From NCBI GenBank assembly GCA_964628835.1, contig CAZVME010000055.1, positions 1-21,183 on the forward strand: DNA of 21,183 bases, in the 5' to 3' direction. A program made the position numbers and the translations under genes. The notes under the pieces are model-generated. The model was not told the origin of the DNA. It ran no database searches and saw nothing but the letters and a program-made list of their open reading frames with translations. Source of the stretch: JAAGZL01 sp964628835 (GTDB taxonomy: Bacteria > Pseudomonadota > Gammaproteobacteria > Chromatiales > Chromatiaceae). Shown here piece after piece: positions 15,203 through 21,183 of the stretch (the stretch's first letter is position 1; every line of letters starts with the position of its first letter).

Positions 15203-16126
15203 TCAGCTAAGAAGCAACTCCAGCAGGGCCTTCTGGGAGTGGATGCGGTTCTCTGCCTCTTCCCACACCACACTGTCGGGACGATCGATCACCGATGCCG
15301 CCACCTCCTCTCCACGATGGGCTGGCAGACAATGCATGAACAGGGCGTCCTGATCAGCCTGGGCCATGATCTCATCGGTTACTTGATAGTCGGCGAAGGC
15401 CTGTTCTCGTTTGGCCTGTTCATCTTCCTGCCCCATGCTGGCCCAGACGTCGGTCACCACCAGGTTGGCACCCTCGGCGGCAGCCATGGGGTCATGGATG
15501 ATCTGGCAACGATCAGCGGCCGGTGTCAGGATGCGTTTTTTCGGCTCATACCCCTCGGGGCAGGCGATGTTGAGTTTAAAATCAAACTGTCTGGCCGCGT
15601 TGATATAGGAGTGGCACATGTTGTTGCCGTCTCCCACCCAGGTTACGGTCTTGCCGGCGATGTCGCCCCGGTTCTCGACATAGGTCTGCATGTCAGCTAG
15701 TAACTGGCATGGGTGCAGCAGATCAGTGAGGGCATTGATCACCGGCACCTGGGAGTGTTCGGCAAACAGTTCCAGGTCCTTCTGGTGATAGGTGCGCACC
15801 ATGATGCAGTCCACCATGCGTGACATCACCCGGGCGCTGTCCTCAATGGGTTCGCCCCGTCCCAGCTGGGTATCCCGAGGCGAGAGGAATATGGCGTGTC
15901 CACCCAGCTGCGCCATACCGGCCTCGAAAGAGATGCGGGTGCGGGTGGAGGATTTTTCAAACACCATGGCCAGGGTGCGGTTCTGCAACGAGGCATGGGG
16001 TTCACCTGAGCGCAGTAGCTGCTTGAGTTCAGTGGCCCGTTTCAGGAGTTGTCGCAGTTCCTGTGGTGTCAGGTCCAGTAGCGACAGAAAATGCCGTGGC
16101 TTCTGGTTTGTGGTGTTATCCGTCAT
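15203..16126 (-). CDS. argF: Ornithine carbamoyltransferase
   Basis: Transfers the carbamoyl group from carbamoyl phosphate to ornithine to give citrulline in arginine synthesis. Seen: carbamoyl-phosphate motif SSTRTR (59-64), HPCQ (138-141), and the ornithine/catalytic motif HCLPAHRG (265-272, C266). At 307 residues it is of the usual anabolic length. It begins 11 bases after the argD stop, so the two form an arginine-biosynthesis operon. The ribosome site is weak (TAGGCAC, using the argD stop region), consistent with coupling. Confidence 0.96.
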   Translation of the reverse strand: MTDNTTNQKPRHFLSLLDLTPQELRQLLKRATELKQLLRSGEPHASLQNRTLAMVFEKSSTRTRISFEAGMAQLGGHAIFLSPRDTQLGRGEPIEDSARVMSRMVDCIMVRTYHQKDLELFAEHSQVPVINALTDLLHPCQLLADMQTYVENRGDIAGKTVTWVGDGNNMCHSYINAARQFDFKLNIACPEGYEPKKRILTPAADRCQIIHDPMAAAEGANLVVTDVWASMGQEDEQAKREQAFADYQVTDEIMAQADQDALFMHCLPAHRGEEVAASVIDRPDSVVWEEAENRIHSQKALLELLLS

Positions 16127-16137
16127 TGTTCTAGTGC

Positions 16138-17325
16138 CTATTCTACTTGGTCAGCGGCCAGGAACTGCTTGATCAGCCCCGACAGGATGTTGATCATCTC
16201 ATCGCTCTGTTCATTATTCATTACCAGTGGTGGCAACAGCCGTATGGTGCGGTCGGCAGTGACGTTTATCAGCAGCCCTTGTTCCAGTGCCGTGGTAACC
16301 AGCTCGCCGCAGTTGCGATCCAGCTCTATGGCTATCAGCAGACCGCAGCCACGTATCTCCTCCACTCCGGCAATCCCCTCAAGGGCGTCCGCCAGGTCGG
16401 CCAGTATCTTATTGCCCAGGGTCTCGGCCCGGGCTGGTAGTTGCTCTGATTCCAACACTTCGAGTACGGCAGATGCGGCAGCACAGGCCAACGGGTTTCC
16501 ACCAAAGGTGGAGCCGTGGGTGCCGGCGCTCAGTACTTCGGCTGCCGGGCCGTGGGCCAGGCATGCGCCGATGGGTACGCCATTGGCCAGGCCCTTGGCC
16601 AGGGTCATTACATCCGGGACAATCCCGTTGTGTTGATGAGCGAACATGCGTCCACTTCGGCCCATGCCGGTCTGGATCTCATCCAGCATCAGCAGCCACT
16701 GGTTGTCATCACAGATGGTGCGCAGCTGGTTCAGGTAGTCATCGGGCGGGATATTTATGCCGCCTTCGCCCTGGATCGGTTCCACTAGTACCGCCACTAC
16801 ATTTGGATTGTTCTGCGCCACGATCCGTAGACTCTCGGCATCGCCAAAAGGGACGCGGATAAAGCCGCTAACCAGAGGTTCGAATCCGGCCTGTACCTTG
16901 CGGTTGCCAGTGGCGGAGAGAGTAGCCAGAGTCCGACCGTGAAAGCTGTTCTCCATCACCACGATGGCAGGGCTGTCTATCTCCTGGTTGTGACCGTAGA
17001 GCCGGGCAATCTTGATTGCCGCCTCATTGGCTTCGGCGCCGGAGTTGGAAAAGAACACCTTGTCCATCCCGGAGACGCGCGTCAGATTCTCTCCCAGTTG
17101 TTCCTGTCTGGAGATGCCATACAGATTGGAGGTATGTATCAACTCTCCAGCCTGTTGGCACAGTGCGGCTTTAACCGCAGGATGGGCGTGGCCCAGACCG
17201 CATACAGCGATGCCGGATAGGGCGTCTAAATAACGTCTGTTGTCTGTGTCCCACAGCCAGGCACCATCGCCACGTTGGAAGTGAACCGGCAACCGCTTGT
17301 AGGTAGACATAATGGGGTCTGACAT
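16138..17325 (-). CDS. argD: Acetylornithine aminotransferase
   Basis: PLP-dependent class III aminotransferase that makes N-acetylornithine from N-acetylglutamate semialdehyde, using glutamate. Seen: SNSGAEANEAAIKIAR (93-108, PLP phosphate site), LDEIQTGMGRSG (D215) and the PLP lysine in TLAKGLANG (K244), then GTHGSTFGGNPLA. 395 residues is normal. ATG 17325 has AGGGA upstream; an ATG five codons later (17310) is possible. Some members also act in lysine synthesis as succinyldiaminopimelate aminotransferase. First gene of argD-argF. Confidence 0.95.
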   Translation of the reverse strand: MSDPIMSTYKRLPVHFQRGDGAWLWDTDNRRYLDALSGIAVCGLGHAHPAVKAALCQQAGELIHTSNLYGISRQEQLGENLTRVSGMDKVFFSNSGAEANEAAIKIARLYGHNQEIDSPAIVVMENSFHGRTLATLSATGNRKVQAGFEPLVSGFIRVPFGDAESLRIVAQNNPNVVAVLVEPIQGEGGINIPPDDYLNQLRTICDDNQWLLMLDEIQTGMGRSGRMFAHQHNGIVPDVMTLAKGLANGVPIGACLAHGPAAEVLSAGTHGSTFGGNPLACAAASAVLEVLESEQLPARAETLGNKILADLADALEGIAGVEEIRGCGLLIAIELDRNCGELVTTALEQGLLINVTADRTIRLLPPLVMNNEQSDEMINILSGLIKQFLAADQVE

Positions 17326-17478
17326 TTACTTGTTCCCTAACACTCTTTGTAAAAGCAAAAGTCGGCCCTGTAACAGTGACCGACAAGCAAAACATCCCTA
17401 AAAACATCGGGAAAAAACCTTAATCTTATAAAATTAGGTGCTGGTTAGCAATATGTATAGTCAGGATTTGATCTAATC

Positions 17479-17497
17479 AACCACAAACCTTGTGGTT
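17479..17497. promoter_or_regulatory. 8-bp palindrome at the rnpB promoter
   Basis: AACCACAA (17479-17486), three bases, then TTGTGGTT (17490-17497). The right arm overlaps the predicted rnpB -35. It could be an operator or a remnant hairpin; no regulator is known. Confidence 0.35.
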
Positions 17498-17524
17498 GCG
17501 TATGGTTGGCATCAGGACTATCTT
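17496..17524 (+). promoter_or_regulatory. Predicted rnpB promoter
   Basis: TTGCGT (17496-17501), a 17-base spacer and TATCTT (17519-17524), seven bases before the inferred RNase P RNA 5' end at 17532. Matches the position expected of a sigma-70 promoter. Confidence 0.5.
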
Positions 17525-17531
17525 TGCGCCT

Positions 17532-17898
17532 GGGAGTCGGCCGAATGATCGCTGTTCCGCAAGGGAGAGAGGAAAGTCCGGGCTCCATAGGGCAGGGTGC
17601 CAGGTAACTCCTGGGAGGCGTGAGCCTACGGAAAGTGCCGCAGAAAATATACCGCCGAATCCGATGGTTCGCCGTTGGATGGTAAGGGTGAAATGGTGCG
17701 GTAAGAGCGCACCGCGCTGCTGGCAACAGCAGTGGCAGGGTAAACCCCACCCGGAGCAAGACCAAATAGGGGGGCAAGTGGCTTCGGCCTCAACGCGTGG
17801 CCCACGCGGTCCCCGGGTAGGTTGCTGGAGATGTGTGGCGACGCACGTCCTAGATGAATGATCATTCAAGACAGAACCCGGCTTACAGGCCGGCTCCC
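17532..17898 (+). ncRNA. rnpB: RNase P RNA, bacterial class A
   Basis: Catalytic RNA that removes tRNA 5' leaders. Conserved core segments are all present in order: GAGAGGAAAGTCCGGGCTCC (17565-17584), GGAGGCGTGAGCCTACGGAA, GGTAAGGGTGAAATGGTGCG, CAGGGTAAACCCCACCCGGA and GCAAGACCAAATAGG, and the 3' ACAGAACCCGGCTTACAG. The ends pair as helix P1: GGGAGTCGGCC (17532-17542) with GGCCGGCTCCC (17888-17898), one G-U pair. Length is about 367. No obvious T-tract terminator follows; an integrase remnant begins only 60 bases later. Confidence 0.97.
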
Positions 17899-17958
17899 AC
17901 CTTAATTATGTTCTGTGTTTTCAGGAGGTTACGGATAATTCTCTTGGAGGCGTAGATT

Positions 17959-19271
17959 ATGGTACAAACTCTGGTACAAAACAGCCATCGCTATTTACTG
18001 CTGCGCGGTAATACCTACTACTTCCGTTTCGTTCTTCCTAGTCACGTCAGGCAGCTTTGTCCGTCTCTTCCCCGAGAGGTTAAGTGGAGCCTTGCTACTG
18101 ACAACTTTGCTACAGCGCTTTACTTCATCAACGAGAAGCTGTCATTAATTGGGCTTGTGAAGAGGTGTTGAGACGTTGCCCAGCTGAAGTTGCTCTGTGA
18201 GCGGCTGCGGGACTTCTCAGGGAATTTTAAGAAGTATGTGGATCGATTTTTGTGCCTCGGGTTGTTGGGCAGCCTGAGGAGCTTCATATGGTGTCTGAAG
18301 AGGAGTTGAAAGCTCGTACGCCTAAGATGTTTACTGCCTGGAAGAGATTTGTAGACTGGAAGAGCTGGTCTCCTAAGGCACTAAAAAACAACAAGTTACC
18401 GTTTGACAACATCTTGCACTTTCTAGGTGATCTGCCTGTAGGTGCTGTGACCAAGGGTTCGTTAACGGAGACATTGGTATCCATCTCAAGATTACCGCAG
18501 AGGAACAAATGTAGGTATAAGGGTGTGTCTCTTCGTCGGCTATCCTCAATGCAGATCCCAGAGGAGGACCTAATCTCCAGTAAGACCGTGAAGGAACACC
18601 TGAAGCCCTGTCAGGGCTTTTTTAACAGTTATCTGGTGAAGGAGAGGGAGATGCTTGATCGTTCACCTACAGATGGGATCAGACTTGAAACCAGTGAGAA
18701 GCGGTTTGCTTCACTAGGTGATGCACAAGTGCGTCAATTTGCTGAAAGGTCAGAAAGCAAACCTGAGTGGTTCAAATGGATGCTGTTGCTGGCGATGTAC
18801 TCAGGAGCAAGGAGATCTGAGTTGGCGCGATTGAGATCTGACGACTTTAAGTTGTGTCCTGATACGGGTAGGCATTACTTTGTTATTCATCGTGGCAAGA
18901 CGAGTGCTGCACGTAGATTGATACCTGTACATAAACAGATAGAGGAGATGGGTTTTATTGAGTGGGCTAGGAAGATGGATGGTGTTTTGTTTCCTGTTGC
19001 ATATACAAATCCTAACAGGGTAACCGATATGTTTTCCTCTTTGGTAGACGTCAAGGTAAACGATCTAGGCGAGAGAGTTGTATTCCATTCACTCAGACAT
19101 ACCTTCATCACGAAAGCTCGTTCAGCTGGAGTAGAAACTGTCCTAGTACAGCAGGTTGTAGGTCATGCGAAGTCTGGGGCTGGGCTTACTGATAGATACA
19201 CTCATACTTTCCCTTTGAAAGCGGTGTTCACTGTAGTTGATTCTGTAGACTATGGTTTGTTGTGTTGCTGA
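17959..19271 (+). pseudogene. DUF6538-type tyrosine integrase, broken
   Basis: Site-specific recombinase of a genomic island. The N-terminal part (17959-18171, MVQTLVQNSHRYLLLRGNTY...) is the DUF6538-like arm domain; its ATG has a well-spaced GGAGG (17946-17950). TGA at 18169-18171 then interrupts the frame, which stays protein-like afterwards (DVAQLKLLCERLRDFSG). A -1 shift at the T5 tract 18247-18251 leads into the long C-terminal frame (GTG 18252 to 19271). That part keeps the full catalytic set: Arg in SGARRSELARL, Lys in HRGKTSAARR, HSLRHTF, VVGHAKSG and the Tyr in LTDRYTHTF. Restoring both lesions gives about 437 residues, the normal size. It probably inserted at or near the 3' end of rnpB. 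A shortened protein from 18252 or 18288 might be made but would lack the arm domain. Confidence 0.85.
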
Positions 19272-19541
19272 ATTGGCACCAGCTCTCTGTAGATAAGCTC
19301 GAGAAGTAAACGCGTTGTGTTGCGCTGATCTTCAAAATAAATCGATAACTGGGACAGTGTCAAATTCCAGTTCTGAATTGGAAAACTGCCTTGAATCGTT
19401 TTATGATCGAGTTCGAAGATCGACTGGTGGACTTCGTTTAAGTAATGGTAGTTACACAGAATTATTTACAGGCTCATAGGTTAAGGGGATCTGGCTGTTA
19501 TCCGGCCACTCTTCCTCAACCAGTGGTGCTCGCAGTGGCGG

Positions 19542-19667
19542 TTATGGATTCCACACCTCTATATGGCGCAGGATTCGTTCTATGACCGGTGCTTCCTCGA
19601 TAACCGCCAGGAACCGCATCTCACCACCACAGTGCGGGCAGATGAGTGGATCCACTTCAAAACTCAA
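19542..19667 (-). pseudogene. IS91-type transposase, C-terminal remnant
   Basis: About 41 codons ending in TAA read SFEVDPLICPHCGGEMRF and then LAVIEEAPVIERILRHI, closing with EVWNP. This is the conserved tail of IS91-like (Transposase_32, Y2 HUH) transposases: a CPxCGG zinc knuckle and an 'xPVIxRILxHL' helix. The rest of the gene is missing, since a stop lies a few codons upstream. The remnant's 5' edge overlaps the end of the lipoprotein gene. Family assignment is from motif memory. Confidence 0.65.
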
Positions 19668-19806
19668 CGTAATCGTTCTTATAATCAATATTGCCAGTTA
19701 CTGTTTGTGTTGACGCATTATCAGTCTCCATACTTGGTAGACCTGAACAGGCCGGTAACATGATAATTGCAAATAAGCTTATAGCAAATATGAATATGTT
19801 TTTCAT
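19657..19806 (-). CDS. Small lipoprotein, probably truncated at its 3' end
   Basis: A 49-codon gene with a strong ribosome site (AGGAGG, + strand CCTCCT at 19815-19820, eight bases from the ATG). It encodes a type II signal peptide MKNIFIFAISLFAIIMLPAC with lipobox LPAC|S (Cys at residue 20), followed by a short polar tail ending GNIDYKNDYVEF. The stop falls just inside the transposase remnant, so the original gene was probably longer and lost its end to the insertion or a later deletion. The tail 'VTGNIDYKNDYV' is faintly like the first strand of YbaY/YscW-type lipoproteins, too short to assign. Low-GC island context. Confidence 0.65.
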   Translation of the reverse strand: MKNIFIFAISLFAIIMLPACSGLPSMETDNASTQTVTGNIDYKNDYVEF

Positions 19807-20588
19807 CGATATAACCTCCTATACACTATACAGGCCAGCATCGACCTGGCATCGTCGTGTTACTTGGTAGGACAACAGCAAAGGGCGAAATATCCCATGA
19901 ATACAAAAGTGCTCCAGAGCTATTGAGATTACTTATCTTAATCCACAGGTACTTGAATCAAATCCTGAAGCGTTATTTGCCAAAAGTAATACTACCAAGT
20001 GGATACATATAGATAGTGTTTTAGTAGCATTTCTATATATATAGATTACGTGTCTGCCTGAGAGTACTGTTCTTGTTCCTATCCAGGAGCACAGAATTAT
20101 ATCGGGGAGGTGCGATGTTGGGTTTGTCATGAATTTCTTTGTTTTAATATAAGTCGTACTTTTCCTTACGGGTGCTGTAGTTCTTACGTACTACCTGTCC
20201 ATGGAGGAAAGTAAAATATCTGAAGTGTCTTTGATATAGATGTGATCGGTGACCACCTCTTACACCCCTATTGAATGGTTTTACAAGCGTGGGGGATAAA
20301 CTAACTAGTAGAAGAATGCCTCAATAAGTAACCACCTTCACTATATGGCTATGATCCCTCAGATACTTATCATGATAGTAATTACTTTGAGATGTCAGTG
20401 AATGCCAAATACATATGACTAATCATTGATAGAAATGAAGTTGGTTGTATTTAATATAGGAAGGTGGCTACAGATAGGAAGAAATAACTTACTTACTTCT
20501 CTTTCTAAGGGAGATGGCTTGAAACCCGCGTCACTACTGGGGTGGCAGTGGATTCTAGAACTTTATTTTCATGGAAAGTGCTAAAGTT
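19807..20588. other. A+T-rich stretch with coding-like debris, no intact gene
   Basis: No intact gene was found. On the + strand, one frame from about 19926 to 20239 reads like protein (NPQVLESNPEALFAKSNTTK..., later VVLFLTGAVVLTYYLSMEES, a membrane-like segment) but is cut by TAG at 20042-20044 and TAA at 20150-20152. It may be the remains of one or two genes. An imperfect inverted repeat (20328-20347 with 20453-20471, GTA[A/G]CCACCTTC) lies further right. Otherwise nothing recognisable. Confidence 0.4.
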
Positions 20589-21183
20589 TCACGCTGCCAG
20601 TTCTTGTTCTTTCATGTCTTCAGCATTTAACCAATCTAGAAACAGGTTTCTCATTCGTTCACTAGGAATATATATTTCTATGGGGTCTCCTCGTCTGATT
20701 TGACTGCGCCATATCCATTGAATCATCTGTGATAGGGCATATAGGTCTTGGTTAGGTTCAACACCACAACTTTTGAAGTATGTGACGAGTCTTGGGCGAA
20801 TGAAAACATTGACAGCATAGGCTAGCTGCTTTCTATCAATGTAATCGTTGGTCGCACGGAGGTTACAGGCGACATGTGATCTTGTGTAGCCTTTACTACT
20901 TAAATGCTTCCTTTGTTCACTGAAGGTAGACCACATACGATCAGATGATTTTCCCGTTGTCTTATTCTTGTAGAAGTTAGATAGATTAGATTGGAGTTTC
21001 TTTGATTTTTTACCTTCCTGTAGCTTATCTCTTTTGAACCAGTTGGATGAGAGTGGCTGTGATCTTCCGGTAGGAGTACCAATGGCATTTAACTTTGGGT
21101 CATCTACTACTTTAATCAGTTTCTGTAGTTTGGCAAGCCCCTAGTTTTCTAGACAGTTGCTAGCTTCTCAAAATACTGCTTTT
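20589..21183 (-). pseudogene. Mobile-element protein of unknown function, broken and running off the edge
   Basis: The frame is open from 21140 down to 20589 (about 183 codons) and stays protein-like throughout, but the first ATG is only at 20936, which would give 115 residues. Upstream the same frame shows TAG at 21141-21143 and TGA at 21168-21170, while a neighbouring frame reads QYFEKLATV at the edge, suggesting a frameshift and stop in a longer gene. The C-terminal part, NQDLYALSQMIQWIWRSQIR followed by GDPIEIYIPSERMRNLFLDW, resembles a conserved segment in plasmid/phage-borne proteins seen in many bacteria, whose function I cannot name. Basic N-terminal region (KRDKLQEGKKSKK). It may still yield a 115-residue product. 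Confidence 0.6.

Noticed and set aside
17355..17395. Hairpin GTCGG...CCGAC between argD and rnpB as a terminator
   Set aside because: Both neighbouring genes are transcribed away from it, and no T tract follows on either strand in the right position.
17490..17869. Open frames on both strands across 17490-17869
   Set aside because: The region is RNase P RNA, with the full conserved core; these frames have no protein-like features.
19563..19763. 66-codon + strand frame
   Set aside because: It is antisense to the transposase remnant and to the lipoprotein gene, both of which have better evidence.
19933..20130. 65-codon minus-strand frame
   Set aside because: No ribosome site and no recognisable feature; the opposite strand is more protein-like.
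1..21183. CRISPR array or tRNA gene
   Set aside because: No regularly spaced direct repeats and no tRNA-like cloverleaf with a TTCGAxTC arm in context were seen; the repeats present are palindromic REP-type elements.

Overview
The window looks like a free-standing piece of a gammaproteobacterial chromosome. Protein types (SrkA-type kinase, argD-argF pair, bacterial class A RNase P RNA, RAYT transposase with REP-like repeats) and moderately GC-rich coding DNA support this. A class II aldolase and a canonical GAPDH would suit an autotroph using the Calvin cycle, but no RuBisCO or sulfur gene is present, so the lifestyle is only an inference.

Layout. 1-812: 3' part of a class II fructose-bisphosphate aldolase. 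959-3724: a small unknown protein, a Sel1-type periplasmic protein, and the overlapping pair purC-srkA. 3941-5288: a GFA-family zinc protein and a cytoplasmic asparaginase. 5310-6265: a RAYT (REP-associated Y1 transposase) bracketed by inverted copies of its repeat. 6422-12924 (minus strand): a probable three-gene operon, in transcription order a 1401-residue PPDK-like protein lacking the C-terminal PEP/pyruvate barrel, a 407-residue divergent GAPDH, and a metallo-beta-lactamase-fold hydrolase. 12985-13153: two palindromic repeat elements. 13166-15054: canonical gapA and a membrane-anchored putative metallopeptidase. 15203-17325: argD-argF. 17532-17898: rnpB.

From about 17900 to the right edge the DNA is visibly more A+T-rich and mostly broken: a DUF6538-type tyrosine integrase with a nonsense codon and a frameshift, an IS91-type transposase tail, a 49-codon lipoprotein gene that runs into that tail, coding-like debris, and a disrupted mobile-element protein. 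I read this as one end of a decaying genomic island inserted directly behind rnpB.

The best candidate for an undescribed system is the 6422-12924 operon. A phosphohistidine phosphotransfer protein keeps its ATP-grasp and swivelling His domains but has a ~900-residue helical region in place of the usual acceptor barrel. It is linked to a GAPDH paralog with altered cofactor and active-site loops and to an MBL hydrolase with a complete metal site. A normal gapA lies next door, so the variant GAPDH probably has another job. A second theme is the number of REP/REPIN-like families: one around the RAYT, another as ~70-bp elements at 6341-6411 and 13084-13153.
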